Shown: positions 26,462 through 36,486 of the stretch, piece by piece
How positions within the stretch are numbered: the first letter of the stretch is position 1
How the letters are laid out: every line of letters starts with the position of its first letter
Assembly: GCA_945906795.1 (NCBI GenBank)
Contig: CAMDRO010000019.1
Location: 1 to 38,859 of the forward strand
Source: Spirosoma fluviale
GTDB lineage: Bacteria; Bacteroidota; Bacteroidia; Cytophagales; Spirosomataceae
Length of the DNA stretch: 38,859 bases
Reading direction: 5' to 3'
Notes under the pieces: generated by a model
The model's database searches: none
What the model saw: only the letters and a program-made list of their open reading frames with translations
Told to the model about the DNA's origin: nothing
Translations under genes and position numbers: made by a program

Positions 26462-28057
26462 TTAAAAGCGGTATTTACCTTGTTTAAAATCAAAAATAAG
26501 AATTTTTTGACCGTCTTTCTTTTTTAAAATTACAGAATCTTTGTAGATAGTATCTATTTTTTGAACAAAATTCATTTGACTATTAAAATATAAGTTGACC
26601 AACTGAGCATCTGAAACGTCTGCAACCCTTGTTTGAAGATTTTTGGCGTTTAAAAAGTTATTCATTTTTGAAGGATATAAAACCGTATCACCTGGCTGAT
26701 AGCTACTAATGATTTTTTCTGCAATTAATGGATATGGATTTTTGCTTCTATTTTCTGAAAATGTATATTTTTGGTGTGAATCACTATATAAGGGCTTAAT
26801 CTGGAAAATCAAAAAATATAGTTGGGTGAATACAACCAGCGCACATAAGCTCTTAATCCAAATATTTGATTTGAATAAATGTTCAATTAGACCAGCAGAT
26901 ATGAAAATTCCAAATGGAATTCCAAAGCTTGCATACCTTAAGAAAAAACCAGTCGTAGTTCCCGCATCAATAGCCGTAATGATTAAAACCAAAACAGGTA
27001 GCAAAATTTGAATAAGGCCAAAAATATAGAAATTTTTCTCGTTTTTTTCTTTGATTTTTGTGACCCAAGTAATCACTAAAAAGAAAAAAACCACAAGCAT
27101 AATAACTCCAAACTTGCCATGCCGTCTATAAAGATCATTCGTTAGAAAAAAAATGTCGGATAAAATAACTACACTCCTTTTAAATAAATTAATCAAATTA
27201 GACTCCTCAATCCAGCCAATGACAGGTCCATTAAAATTTAAATAATTTAAATATTGCTTACCTGCATCTTTTTGATAATTAAAAAAATATTGACCTGGCC
27301 CCCAATACATCCAAGAAACAAAAGGAATTACAAAAGCAAAAGACCCAATAGCCATGTTTTTTATTTTGTTCCATGGTGATTTTGACACAAAAATAAGATA
27401 AATAAATTGTCCCACTAATACCAAAGCGGTCAAATATGTACTAAAAAGTGCGCACAAACTCGCCAATATCCAACCTACTAAATCCTTAGGTTTAGCCGTA
27501 GTCTGATCAACTTTGTCGACTAAATTCCAAAAGAAATAATTACTTGCAGTAGTGAAAAATATACTTGTCGTGTAATTTCTAGCTTGTTGGCTATAAATCA
27601 CAAAAAAAGGTTCTATGACAGCTAACAACAAGATTCCTAAAGGCCAAAATTCCTGATTTGACTTTTGTCTTCTAGCCCAATAAAATAATAACCATAATGT
27701 CATTAAATTAAAAAAAACAGAAACAGATCTTAAGGCACCATCGCTCTTACCAAAAAGTGTGGCGAATAACTTTAACATCATATCGTGAACCAAACTATTA
27801 CCACTAACATCTCCTCGGGCATCTGCATCCAACCACGATTTAATACCACGGCTTTCCCAAAAATCGGATGGAGTAAAAGTGGCAGGAGGGGTCAACAATT
27901 CTCTCATACCACCAAAATTTGTATTGGCCACTGCGATTAATGCACTTTGTTTTTCATCTCCAAAAAGTCCGAATGAGTTGATGTGGTATAAACGCAGAAA
28001 TGCCGCGAACAACATTAAACCCAAAAAAAATAGAAAAAGCCTTCTCTTATTTACCAT
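26462..28057 (-). CDS. GT-C/GT39-like membrane glycosyltransferase
   Basis: This 531-aa protein has about eleven membrane helices. After the first comes the periplasmic loop acid motif FGDEKQ (about 32-37), the hallmark of PMT/ArnT-type enzymes that use polyprenyl-phosphate sugars, and a C-terminal soluble tail carries the last 110 residues. It should transfer the lipid-linked sugar made by the adjacent GT2 protein to a lipid, polymer or protein outside the inner membrane. By eye the two genes are more AT-rich than their neighbours, which may reflect transfer or only membrane-protein codon use. The acceptor is unknown. Confidence 0.82.
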   Translation of the reverse strand: MVNKRRLFLFFLGLMLFAAFLRLYHINSFGLFGDEKQSALIAVANTNFGGMRELLTPPATFTPSDFWESRGIKSWLDADARGDVSGNSLVHDMMLKLFATLFGKSDGALRSVSVFFNLMTLWLLFYWARRQKSNQEFWPLGILLLAVIEPFFVIYSQQARNYTTSIFFTTASNYFFWNLVDKVDQTTAKPKDLVGWILASLCALFSTYLTALVLVGQFIYLIFVSKSPWNKIKNMAIGSFAFVIPFVSWMYWGPGQYFFNYQKDAGKQYLNYLNFNGPVIGWIEESNLINLFKRSVVILSDIFFLTNDLYRRHGKFGVIMLVVFFFLVITWVTKIKEKNEKNFYIFGLIQILLPVLVLIITAIDAGTTTGFFLRYASFGIPFGIFISAGLIEHLFKSNIWIKSLCALVVFTQLYFLIFQIKPLYSDSHQKYTFSENRSKNPYPLIAEKIISSYQPGDTVLYPSKMNNFLNAKNLQTRVADVSDAQLVNLYFNSQMNFVQKIDTIYKDSVILKKKDGQKILIFDFKQGKYRF

Positions 28058-28081
28058 GGCAATTATCTCATTAAAACATAA

Positions 28082-28111
28082 AAATCACTTGACTTCTCAA
28101 TCAAGTGATTT
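28082..28111 (-). terminator. Rho-independent terminator of nrdA
   Basis: AAATCACTTGA (28082-28092) and TCAAGTGATTT (28101-28111) form an 11-bp perfect stem with an 8-nt loop, 24 bp after the nrdA stop. On the minus strand it is followed by a T-rich run. It separates nrdA from the glycosyltransferase pair. Confidence 0.75.
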
Positions 28112-28134
28112 AAATATGTGCTTTTCATTTATTC

Positions 28135-30582
28135 TTATGAACCACAAGCCTCGCATGACTCCGGATTATCTAAAGAACAAGCCATGTCAGACTGATTTTG
28201 TGCGGCATCGGTAGAAAAGGAAGCTGCAGCCTCTGCCGTGTGCGCAGCATATTGCATTTCCGTTTCATTCACATTATTGGTTTGCTCAATTTGAACTTCA
28301 GCTTGCTTCTCTACCGTGAACTTAATGGCATCTGCAGCTGCTTTTGTACGTAAATAGTACATGCCAGTTTTCAAACCAAGTTTCCAAGCATGGAAGTGCA
28401 TCGAAGTTAGCTTGCCAAAATTCACATCTTGAATGTGAATATTTAAACTTTGGGACTGACAGATGTAAGCCCCACGGTCAGCAGCCATTTCCAAAATAGT
28501 TTTTTGCTTAATCTCCCAAACCGTTTTGTACAATTCCTTAAGATCTTTAGGAATTTCAGGAATACCCTGTACCGAACCATTCGCAGAAATCAATTTATTT
28601 TTCATGGATTCATTCCATAATCCTAATTTGATCAAGTCCTTCAACAAGTGCTTATTTACCACCGCAAATTCACCTGACAATACACGTCGAGCATAAATAT
28701 TCGAAGTATATGGCTCAAAACATTCGTTATTTCCTAAGATTTGTGAAGTCGAGGCGGTAGGCATTGGCGCGACCAACAAAGAATTACGAACCCCATTTTT
28801 GACTACTTTCTCTCGCAAACTCTCCCAATCCCAACGGCCTGAACTAGGCGTAACATTCCACATGTCAAACTGGAAAATACCCTTGGAAATAGGTGAACCC
28901 TCCCAAGTAGAATAAGGTCCTTCTTTAATCGCCAATTCCATCGATGCCTCCATGGAAGCATAATAAATGGTTTCAAAAATATCTTTGTTTAATTGTTGTG
29001 CCTCAGGTGACTCAAAAGGCATTCTCAACATAATAAACACATCCGCTAATCCCTGAACCCCTAATCCAATAGGCCTGTGGCGTAAGTTTGAATTACGAGC
29101 CTCCGGTACTGGATAGTAGTTGACGTCAATAATCTTATTTAAATTCTTAGTCGCCGATTTAGTTACGTCATATAATTTAGCATGATCAAATTCATTCACA
29201 CCTTTGTCATTGGCCTTCACATATTTAGGCAAGGCCAACGAAGCCAAATTACAAACGGCTACTTCATCTTTCGACGTATATTCAATAATTTCAGTACACA
29301 AATTGGATGACTTAATCGTACCTAAATTCTTTTGGTTCGATTTGCTATTCGCATGGTCTTTATACAACATGTATGGCGTTCCCGTCTCAGTTTGAGATTC
29401 CAACACTTTAAACCATAATTCCTGAGCCTTAACCACCTGACGCGCCTTACCGGCCAACTCATATTTATGGTATAATGCCTCAAACTCTTCTCCATGCGTA
29501 TCCGATAATCCCGGACACTCATGTGGACAGAATAAAGACCACTCCTCATTATCTTCTACACGCTTCATGAATAAATCTGGAATCCAAAGGGCATAAAACA
29601 AATCCCTTGCACGCATCTCTTCCTTACCATGGTTCTTTTTTAACTCCAAGAATTCAAAAACATCCGCATGCCAAGGCTCCAAATAGATCGCAAAAGAACC
29701 TTTACGTTTTCCACCACCCTGATCAACATAACGCGCCGTATCATTAAAGACACGAAGCATAGGAATAATGCCATTGGACGTGCCATTAGTACCCTTGATA
29801 TAAGAACCTGTCGCACGAATATTGTGTATACTTAAACCTATGCCACCAGCCGATTGTGAAATTTTAGCTGTTTGTTTTAACGTATCGTAAATTCCTTCAA
29901 TCGAATCATCTTGTGTAGTCAATAAAAAACAAGACGACATCTGTGGCTTTGGAGTACCCGCATTAAATAGAGTAGGGGTTGCATGCGTAAACCAACGCTC
30001 TGAAAGTAAATTGTAGGTCTCAATGGCAGAAGCAATATCAGTTTGATGAATACCTACGGCCACACGCATCAACATATGTTGCGGGCGCTCAGCTATTTGA
30101 CCCTCTAATTTTAATAGATACGATTTCTCTAACGTCTTAAATCCAAAATAATCATACCCAAAATCACGGTCGTAAATAATCGCCTCATCCAACTCTACCG
30201 CATTCTTCTTAATGATATCATAAACCTCCTTCGATAACAAAGCTGCATTTTGTCCAGTTTTAGGATCCAAATAGGTGAATAGCCGCTTCATCGTAGCCGA
30301 AAACGATTTTAAGGTATTCTTATGTAAATTAGAAATGGCAATCCTGGCTGCAAGTACCGCATAATCAGGATGTTTAGTCGTCAACGATGCCGCCGTCTCC
30401 GCCGCCAAATTATCCAATTCAGTCGTTTTGACTCCATCATACAAACCAGAGATAACTTTTCTGGCCACCTCTAATGGTTGGACAAAAAAGGGATCTAAAC
30501 TGTAACAGAGTTTTTCTATCCTGGCTGTGATTTTGTCAAACTTGACAGATTCGCGACGACCGTCTCTTTTAATTACGTACAT
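28135..30582 (-). CDS. nrdA: Ribonucleoside-diphosphate reductase, class I alpha subunit
   Basis: This 815-aa large subunit reduces ribonucleotides to deoxyribonucleotides. It starts with an ATP-cone ([25 protein letters not shown], to about 90) for dATP inhibition. It keeps the substrate-site cysteines and acid ([15 protein letters not shown]), the [23 protein letters not shown] segment, and a C-terminal redox pair CEAC (C810, C813). The length is normal. The beta subunit gene nrdB, often adjacent, is not in either neighbouring position. It is a single-gene transcript ending at the hairpin at 28082-28111; no NrdR-type box was evident upstream. Confidence 0.96.
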   Translation of the reverse strand: MYVIKRDGRRESVKFDKITARIEKLCYSLDPFFVQPLEVARKVISGLYDGVKTTELDNLAAETAASLTTKHPDYAVLAARIAISNLHKNTLKSFSATMKRLFTYLDPKTGQNAALLSKEVYDIIKKNAVELDEAIIYDRDFGYDYFGFKTLEKSYLLKLEGQIAERPQHMLMRVAVGIHQTDIASAIETYNLLSERWFTHATPTLFNAGTPKPQMSSCFLLTTQDDSIEGIYDTLKQTAKISQSAGGIGLSIHNIRATGSYIKGTNGTSNGIIPMLRVFNDTARYVDQGGGKRKGSFAIYLEPWHADVFEFLELKKNHGKEEMRARDLFYALWIPDLFMKRVEDNEEWSLFCPHECPGLSDTHGEEFEALYHKYELAGKARQVVKAQELWFKVLESQTETGTPYMLYKDHANSKSNQKNLGTIKSSNLCTEIIEYTSKDEVAVCNLASLALPKYVKANDKGVNEFDHAKLYDVTKSATKNLNKIIDVNYYPVPEARNSNLRHRPIGLGVQGLADVFIMLRMPFESPEAQQLNKDIFETIYYASMEASMELAIKEGPYSTWEGSPISKGIFQFDMWNVTPSSGRWDWESLREKVVKNGVRNSLLVAPMPTASTSQILGNNECFEPYTSNIYARRVLSGEFAVVNKHLLKDLIKLGLWNESMKNKLISANGSVQGIPEIPKDLKELYKTVWEIKQKTILEMAADRGAYICQSQSLNIHIQDVNFGKLTSMHFHAWKLGLKTGMYYLRTKAAADAIKFTVEKQAEVQIEQTNNVNETEMQYAAHTAEAAASFSTDAAQNQSDMACSLDNPESCEACGS

Positions 30583-30879
30583 TTGTTTCTTAAAGATATA
30601 ATTTTAAAATGCTTAAAACTAGGGCGGAATACCATCAAATAAATCGGCATTTTTTCATGAATTCCTTCTTAGTAAAATTAGAAAAAAACGTATCCACTTG
30701 CAAACATTATTTTCTCAAAAAAACATTAAAAAAGACGCATATTTAAATTGCAATATTTAAAAGCCATCTATTCAAATCATTAAGCAAGATGCCTCTTAGA
30801 AAAGTGCAATAAAAATATTTTTTGGATTTAAATTACGCTTACATTGATCCAAAAAACACAAAAAAAATAACGTAAAAAC
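30583..30879. other. AT-rich divergent intergenic region (nrdA / rpmE2)
   Basis: No gene is visible in the stretch between nrdA and the rpmE2 promoter. It must hold the nrdA promoter, but I found no exact minus-strand TAnnTTTG. The one structured element is TTTAAAT-TGCAAT-ATTTAAA at 30742-30761 (7-bp arms), a possible regulator site. Confidence 0.5.
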
Positions 30880-30911
30880 TTTGTTAGATTTATAAAATAT
30901 GACTATTTTTG
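30880..30911 (+). promoter_or_regulatory. Promoter of rpmE2 (TTTG-N20-TATTTTTG)
   Basis: TTTG at 30880-30883, a 20-nt spacer and TATTTTTG at 30904-30911 match both elements of the Bacteroidota vegetative promoter. Transcription should start near 30916, leaving a leader of about 80 nt before the L31 ATG. Confidence 0.7.
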
Positions 30912-30995
30912 CAACCCGATTAAATGAGCCCTCATCCCAATGGTCTCATGGATACAAATAAAATGACGGCAGGGAATCGTCCGAAAAAAAATAAA

Positions 30996-31238
30996 ATGAA
31001 AAAAGACATCCATCCAGAATACAAACAAGTCGTATTCCATGATTTATCTTCAGATTACAAGTTTTTAACCCGTTCTTGCGCAGCAACAACAGAAACAACG
31101 GAATTTGAAGGTGCAACTTACCCGGTTTACAAAGTCGAGGTATCTTCACAATCACATCCTTTTTATACAGGTAAAAATGTGTTATTAGATACAACAGGAC
31201 GTGTAGATAAATTCAACAAGCGTTACGCGAAGAGCTAA
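30996..31238 (+). CDS. rpmE2: 50S ribosomal protein L31, type B
   Basis: From ATG at 30996 this is an 80-aa L31 beginning [17 protein letters not shown], the standard N-terminus of the type B (zinc-free) form, and ending [22 protein letters not shown]. No CxxC zinc ligands are present, as expected for this type. The frame is open back to ATG at 30924, but those 24 extra residues have no counterpart in the family and sit in the mRNA leader. It has its own promoter and a strong terminator, so it is monocistronic. Confidence 0.95.
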   Translation: MKKDIHPEYKQVVFHDLSSDYKFLTRSCAATTETTEFEGATYPVYKVEVSSQSHPFYTGKNVLLDTTGRVDKFNKRYAKS

Positions 31239-31259
31239 GTTTCTTCAAAATCATACATC

Positions 31260-31294
31260 AAAGCCTCTTCAATAATCTTGTCGAGGCTTTTTTT
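31260..31294 (+). terminator. Rho-independent terminator of rpmE2
   Basis: AAAGCCTC (31260-31267) pairs perfectly with GAGGCTTT (31283-31290) across a 15-nt loop, and a run of seven T ends at 31294. It starts 21 bp after the L31 stop. Confidence 0.85.
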
Positions 31295-31306
31295 GTAATT
31301 TGCATC

Positions 31307-32446
31307 ATGGAGAAAGCCATACATCTTTTTGACGATCCAAAAATCACCCAAAACCTTCGACCGATTAGCTATATACGTAGCCTAGCCGAGCATTGGATTG
31401 GCCTATCAAAAATTCATGAAAAATGGAGTGCCGCCACGCAAGTAAAAGTGAGCTGGGGTGTAATCGCGCCACATCCTAATGCAATACATATTTTAGGGTC
31501 AGTCCTCCCAAGCCAAGAGCTCATTCAAGAACTACATGACTTACCTGAGCAAACGAGCTTATATTTTCAAGGACAGCTTATAGCCTATAGAGGTTTAGGG
31601 GTACCGTCGGCCGAATGGAATAATACTAACTCCCAAGCTAATCCGGTATTTTTCTCAAAATTCGAGGACCTTCTACGTTTAAATGCAGCATTTCTTACAA
31701 AGGAAATAAATCCGAATGCCTTTGACCATGAAAAGCTAATAGAAAAGGGGAATATCATCATCCATCCTGAAAATTGCTTTATAGACGCCACGGCAGATTT
31801 AAAAGGTAGTATTTTGGATGCAAGCCAAGGACCGATTTATATTGGAAAACACGTTAGCATTCAGATAGGCACGCTCATTCAAGGACCTGCGGCTATTTTA
31901 GATCATTCGTGCACCAACTTAGGTGCCAAAATAAGGCCGTTCACTACCGTTGCGCCTCATTGTAAAGTAGGGGGTGAAATAAGCAATTCCATTTTTTACC
32001 CCTATTCAAATAAAGGGCATGATGGGTACGCGGGATCGTCGATTATAGGGTCATTTTGCAACTGGGGAGCGATGACTTGTACCTCGAATGTTAAAAATGA
32101 TTTAAATGAGGTGGATATTTTCGACTACTCCACGGCAAAACCGCGTAAGACAAATACCAAATCGCTGGGAGTAATCATGGGAGATTTCGTCACCACGGGT
32201 ATCGGCACAAGATTTAATACAGGGACGTTGGTGGGCAATCATTGTAATATAAGCGGCATCCAATTTTTACCCAAATTCATCCCTTCGTTAACTTGGGGGG
32301 AGTATCCAGACGTAAAAAAATATGAATTTGACAAAGCATTAGCCAACGCAAAAAAATGGGCAAAAGAAAGAAATCAAGAATTACCAGAAAATTCGGCCGA
32401 ACTCATTGAACAAATTTGGAAAGAGGAAGCAACTTTCCGAAATTAG
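31307..32446 (+). CDS. Alternative GlmU: UDP-GlcNAc diphosphorylase / GlcN-1-P acetyltransferase-like
   Basis: This 379-aa protein matches the Bacteroidota GlmU substitute family. It opens with HLFDDPKITQNLRPISYIRSLAEHWIG..IHEKW, where ordinary GlmU has a pyrophosphorylase loop. From about residue 145 to 340 it forms a left-handed beta-helix (hexapeptide repeats), including SNKGHDGYAGSSIIGSFCNWGA and the SNVKND turn. It is proposed to supply UDP-GlcNAc for peptidoglycan and lipid A. ATG at 31307 lies just after the rpmE2 terminator, so its promoter must be very close or readthrough occurs. holB follows 19 bp downstream. Confidence 0.85.
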   Translation: MEKAIHLFDDPKITQNLRPISYIRSLAEHWIGLSKIHEKWSAATQVKVSWGVIAPHPNAIHILGSVLPSQELIQELHDLPEQTSLYFQGQLIAYRGLGVPSAEWNNTNSQANPVFFSKFEDLLRLNAAFLTKEINPNAFDHEKLIEKGNIIIHPENCFIDATADLKGSILDASQGPIYIGKHVSIQIGTLIQGPAAILDHSCTNLGAKIRPFTTVAPHCKVGGEISNSIFYPYSNKGHDGYAGSSIIGSFCNWGAMTCTSNVKNDLNEVDIFDYSTAKPRKTNTKSLGVIMGDFVTTGIGTRFNTGTLVGNHCNISGIQFLPKFIPSLTWGEYPDVKKYEFDKALANAKKWAKERNQELPENSAELIEQIWKEEATFRN

Positions 32447-32465
32447 TACTTTCTCATAATCCTCC

Positions 32466-33593
32466 ATGCGATTTCAGGACATCCCAGGTTTACATGTGGT
32501 CAAAAAGCAATTAAGCAATGCCGTGCAAAATCAGCACATCGCGCATGCCCAATTGTTTCAGGGACCTACGGGTGGTGCACAAACAGCCATGGCTTTGGCA
32601 TTTATATCCTATTTATTCTGCACCCAAAGGGAAGGCGACGACGCATGTGGAACTTGTCCTAGTTGCCAAAAAGTCCACAAAGGAATACATCCAGACATCG
32701 TATATTTATTTCCTTCGATTACGACAAAAAAAGTCAAAGAAGCTGAATCTGATGCATTCTTGCCTGAGTGGAGAAAATTTATGTTGGAATCACCCTACCG
32801 TACCCTAGCCGATTGGTTAACTTATTTAGGTGCGGAAGGCAATAGACAAGGAAATATACCCGTAGAAGAAACGAGAAAGCTGATTCAAAAAATTAGCCTC
32901 AAGCCTTTTGAGGCTCCTTTCAAAATTGTTTTTATTTGGAATGCGGAAACACTGAATTTATCCTCGGGAAACGCTTTATTGAAAACATTAGAAGAACCTC
33001 CCTCATCGACATTATTTATTTTAATTTGTTCGGATCCACAAAAGTTGCTGACTACGATTATCTCGCGGACCCAACGAATTAACATAGGAACTGTCGAAGA
33101 AGAAGATTTAGCCCCTTTTCTGGCTCAAAAAACTAGTATTGAACTTGAAAAAGCGCAGCAACTGGCGATTACCTGCGAGGGAAACATTGCTTGGGCTTTG
33201 GAAAAAGCGGTGAATGAAAACATGAGTGCAACGACCTGGTTTGCTGAATGGATGCGTGCAGTGTATTCAAAAAATCTGATCAAACTTTCTTTATTGGCCG
33301 ACCAGTTTGACGCATTCAGCAAGGAGGATCAAAAAAGTGTATTGGAACATACTTTACATATTTTTAGGCAATGTTTATACCAAATATCAGGAACCTCTCA
33401 GCTTATTAAATCGCTTGAAAAGGAACGCGGATTCATTGAAAATTTTTCAAAAACATTGACGGGCGATGCCATCGGAAAAATGAGCGAAAAAGTTTCAGAG
33501 GTACATTATCATTTAGAGAGAAATGCACGCGCCAAAATGCTACACTTAGATCTTTCGCTTCAATTAATCAGAATTTTCCATGCGAAAAATTAA
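32466..33593 (+). CDS. holB: DNA polymerase III delta' subunit (clamp loader)
   Basis: This 375-aa clamp-loader protein has a four-cysteine zinc module (C52, C61, C64, C67 in CGTCPSC), the LLKTLEEPP segment with the following LFILICSDP, and the SRTQRI sensor region of the AAA+ fold. The P-loop (GPTGGAQTA, 33-41) lacks the usual Lys, consistent with delta', which does not hydrolyse ATP. It sits in the operon glmU-like-holB-hemC-rmlD-like and overlaps the start of hemC by 14 nt. Confidence 0.9.
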   Translation: MRFQDIPGLHVVKKQLSNAVQNQHIAHAQLFQGPTGGAQTAMALAFISYLFCTQREGDDACGTCPSCQKVHKGIHPDIVYLFPSITTKKVKEAESDAFLPEWRKFMLESPYRTLADWLTYLGAEGNRQGNIPVEETRKLIQKISLKPFEAPFKIVFIWNAETLNLSSGNALLKTLEEPPSSTLFILICSDPQKLLTTIISRTQRINIGTVEEEDLAPFLAQKTSIELEKAQQLAITCEGNIAWALEKAVNENMSATTWFAEWMRAVYSKNLIKLSLLADQFDAFSKEDQKSVLEHTLHIFRQCLYQISGTSQLIKSLEKERGFIENFSKTLTGDAIGKMSEKVSEVHYHLERNARAKMLHLDLSLQLIRIFHAKN

Positions 33594-34506
33594 AATAGGC
33601 ACCCGAAATTCAGCTCTTGCCATTTGGCAGGCAAATTACATTGGCTCTTATTTGGAAAAGGCGGGGCTCAACTATGAATTAATTGCGATATCGACCAAAG
33701 GTGATCAAATTTTAGATCGTTCGCTTTCGAAAATTGGATCAAAAGGGGTTTTCACCGAAGAATTAGAACAAATGTTGCGAAATGGTGACATTGACATTGC
33801 CCAACATTCTGCCAAAGATCTCCCGTCAACCCTTCCCGAAGATTTAAAATTAATCGCATTTACGGAAAGAGAAAAATCGCACGACGTCTTGCTTAGCTTG
33901 GACCCCAACTTCACATTAAATACCCAACAAGCTTGTCATATAGGGACATCATCCACTAGGCGAAGGGCATTTTTAGGACATTATTTTCCTGCGTTAAAGC
34001 CGGTGGAAATGCGAGGTAATTTACAAACACGGTTAGAGAAATTGAAAAATGGCGACTGCGATGCGATGATCCTAGCTTATGCTGGTGTATATCGAATGGA
34101 TATGTCGGCTTATATTTCAGAACATTTACCTTTGGATCAATTTATCCCCGCGGTGGGTCAAGGATCGGTGGCTATTCAATGTGCGAAGACACTGTCCACT
34201 GATTTGCAAAACACGATTCGATCCGCATGCAATCATGAGGCGACCGAAATATGCATTTTAGCGGAACGGGAACTATTATCAAAATTGGACGGAGGTTGCA
34301 GTGTACCAGTTTATGGACATGCTCAAATTGAAAAAGATATTGTAAATTTGATTGGTGGAGTTTTAAGCTTAGATGGCCAACAAAAAATCGAGTTTTCCTT
34401 AGTAGGAAAAAATCCGATTGAATTAGGTCAAAAACTAGCAGATCAATTAATTTCCGCGGGTGCTAGCGACTTATTGAAAGAAATTAGAAGGCAAATTGCC
34501 TCATAA
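33580..34506 (+). CDS. hemC: Hydroxymethylbilane synthase (porphobilinogen deaminase)
   Basis: This 308-aa enzyme joins four porphobilinogens into hydroxymethylbilane for haem synthesis. It has the start KIGTRNSALAIWQA, the catalytic Asp80 in HSAKDLPS, the arginine-rich cofactor segment SSTRRRAFL, and the dipyrromethane-binding Cys240 in LDGGCSVPVYGHA. The ATG at 33580 overlaps the end of holB, so translation is coupled. Other hem genes are not nearby. The gene is followed 6 bp later by the rmlD-like gene. Confidence 0.97.
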   Translation: MRKIKIGTRNSALAIWQANYIGSYLEKAGLNYELIAISTKGDQILDRSLSKIGSKGVFTEELEQMLRNGDIDIAQHSAKDLPSTLPEDLKLIAFTEREKSHDVLLSLDPNFTLNTQQACHIGTSSTRRRAFLGHYFPALKPVEMRGNLQTRLEKLKNGDCDAMILAYAGVYRMDMSAYISEHLPLDQFIPAVGQGSVAIQCAKTLSTDLQNTIRSACNHEATEICILAERELLSKLDGGCSVPVYGHAQIEKDIVNLIGGVLSLDGQQKIEFSLVGKNPIELGQKLADQLISAGASDLLKEIRRQIAS

Positions 34507-34512
34507 TATAGC

Positions 34513-35415
34513 ATGGAACAAACGATTTTAATTACGGGATCCAATGGCCTTTTAGGTCAAAAACTAGTTCACTTGCTGAGCCAGTTTCCTGCAATTAAAT
34601 TAATCGCCACCGCTAAAGGCCCAAATCGCCTTACAGGAAATTTAAATTACACGTATGTTTCTCTAGACATCACAAATGAAGTGGATGTTTTGCAGGTTTT
34701 TAAAACCTACCAACCCAATGCGTTAATTCATACCGCGGCCATGACCAATGTAGACACGTGTGAAGCTGACCCTGAGAGATGTGAGCTTTTAAATGTCACG
34801 GCAGTGTCTTACTTGATACAAGCTTGCAAGTCGAATAATACTTTTTTCTGCCATGTGTCTACCGACTTTATTTTTGATGGACTTTCAGGGCCTTATGATG
34901 AAAATGCCAAGCCTAATCCCGTTTCCATTTATGGAGAAAGTAAATTAAGGGCGGAGCAATTGCTTCAAGCATCTACGATTAAATGGGGAATTGCAAGAAC
35001 AATTTTGGTTTTTGGAATTGTGAAAGACATGAGTCGAACCAATATCATTTTGTGGGTCAAGAAATCACTCGAAGAAGGAAAAACCATCCATGTAGTCACG
35101 GATCAATTCCGTACCCCTACCCTTGCTGAAGATTTAGCGATGGGTTGTTGGCTCATCACGAAAAACCACGTCCAAGGAATATTCAATATCTCGGGAAGCG
35201 ATTTTCTAACTCCTTATGAGATGGCCATTAAAACGGCTGAATTTTATCATTTACCTAAAGAATTAATCAAAAAGGCGGATTCGTCTACCTTCTCACAACC
35301 AGCCAAAAGGCCTTTGCGCACTGGATTTATCTTAGATAAAGCTAAGAGCGTTTTGGGTTATTCACCAAGCAGTTTTAATGAGGGCATTGCCTTTATGTCC
35401 AAGCAAATCAAATAA
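34513..35415 (+). CDS. SDR-family dTDP-4-dehydrorhamnose reductase-like protein
   Basis: This 300-aa NAD(P)-dependent reductase has the Rossmann motif TGSNGLLGQ (8-16), HTAAMTNVD (73-81), STDFIFDG (116-123) and the catalytic Tyr140/Lys144 pair in SIYGESK. This fits the RmlD/RfbD family, which reduces dTDP-4-keto-rhamnose, but the other rml genes are absent, so it may act on a different nucleotide sugar. It is the last gene of the operon and ends 6 bp before the convergent obg gene. Confidence 0.82.
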   Translation: MEQTILITGSNGLLGQKLVHLLSQFPAIKLIATAKGPNRLTGNLNYTYVSLDITNEVDVLQVFKTYQPNALIHTAAMTNVDTCEADPERCELLNVTAVSYLIQACKSNNTFFCHVSTDFIFDGLSGPYDENAKPNPVSIYGESKLRAEQLLQASTIKWGIARTILVFGIVKDMSRTNIILWVKKSLEEGKTIHVVTDQFRTPTLAEDLAMGCWLITKNHVQGIFNISGSDFLTPYEMAIKTAEFYHLPKELIKKADSSTFSQPAKRPLRTGFILDKAKSVLGYSPSSFNEGIAFMSKQIK

Positions 35416-35421
35416 ATACCG

Positions 35422-36468
35422 CTACTCTTCGGTTTCTGATTCTGCTTGAAGGAGTTCAGGCCTTTGAAGATTTTTATTTTCTTCTTGCAAGGTGAGCCAT
35501 AAAATATCCTTTAATTCTTGAATACCTTCTTGGGTTACTGAAGAGATAAAAACAAATGGAAGATCCGCAGGTAGGCTTTCTCGCATCTCAACTTTCATTT
35601 CTGGAATGGAGAGATCCATTTTTGAAACCACTAAAACCCTACGTTTACTTAACATTTCAGGATTGTATTTCTCCAATTCGCCGACCAGTATTTTGTATTC
35701 ATCTCCCCAATTCGTAGCATCCGATGGAATCAAAAAGCATAAGATCGAATTACGTTCTATATGCCTTAAAAATCGCACACCTAAACCTTTTCCTTCCGCA
35801 GCACCCTCAATAATACCAGGAATATCAGCGACCACAAACGATTTATAATCCCGGTAGGCGACCACCCCTAAATTAGGTACTAGTGTGGTAAATGGATAAT
35901 CACCGATTTCAGGTTTGGCCTCCGAAATGACGGATAATAAAGTTGACTTACCTGCATTTGGAAAACCGACCAAGCCCACATCGGCCAATACTTTCAATTC
36001 CATGATGACCCAACGTTCTTGGCCCGGCTCACCGGGTTGCGCATGACGAGGCGACTGATTGGTGGAAGATTTGAAATGAAAATTGCCTAATCCTCCTCGG
36101 CCACCAGGCAATAAAAGAACTTTTTGGCCGTCATCAGTCACTTCTGCCAAAAACTCTTCCGTCTCTCCATCTTTTACAATGGTACCTAAGGGCACTTGAA
36201 TATAGACATCATCCCCTTCAGATCCTGATCTACGGGCACCCTCGCCCCCATTTCCATTATCGGCAATAATATGTTTTTGATATTTCAAATGGAGCAAAGT
36301 CCACTGTTGGGTTGTCCCCACTAAATATATATGACCTCCTCGACCACCGTCACCTCCGTCTGGACCCCCTTTGGGAACGTGTTTTTCTCTTCTAAAGTGA
36401 GAAGAACCACTTCCGCCATGTCCTGAACGAAGATTAATTTTAACGTAATCGATGAAATTTGAAGTCAT
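35422..36468 (-). CDS. obg: Obg/CgtA GTPase
   Basis: This 348-aa ribosome-associated GTPase has a glycine-rich Obg fold (1 to about 158; [15 protein letters not shown] at 31-45) and a G domain with G1 GFPNAGKS (168-175), G3 DIPG (215-218), G4 SKMD (282-285) and G5-like SSVT (309-312). I start it at ATG 36468 ([16 protein letters not shown]), the family N-terminus. The frame stays open upstream through the palindromic repeats to 36600, but those residues (repeats of TRYRAS type) are translated repeat DNA. It is downstream of adk on the same strand. Confidence 0.95.
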   Translation of the reverse strand: MTSNFIDYVKINLRSGHGGSGSSHFRREKHVPKGGPDGGDGGRGGHIYLVGTTQQWTLLHLKYQKHIIADNGNGGEGARRSGSEGDDVYIQVPLGTIVKDGETEEFLAEVTDDGQKVLLLPGGRGGLGNFHFKSSTNQSPRHAQPGEPGQERWVIMELKVLADVGLVGFPNAGKSTLLSVISEAKPEIGDYPFTTLVPNLGVVAYRDYKSFVVADIPGIIEGAAEGKGLGVRFLRHIERNSILCFLIPSDATNWGDEYKILVGELEKYNPEMLSKRRVLVVSKMDLSIPEMKVEMRESLPADLPFVFISSVTQEGIQELKDILWLTLQEENKNLQRPELLQAESETEE

Positions 36469-36486
36469 AGAATTCGATTGATATTT

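Noticed and set aside
30996-31238. L31 lacking zinc cysteines
   Set aside because: This is the ordinary type B form, not a damaged gene.
32562-32588. Broken Walker A motif in HolB
   Set aside because: The delta' subunit does not hydrolyse ATP, so a degenerate P-loop is normal.
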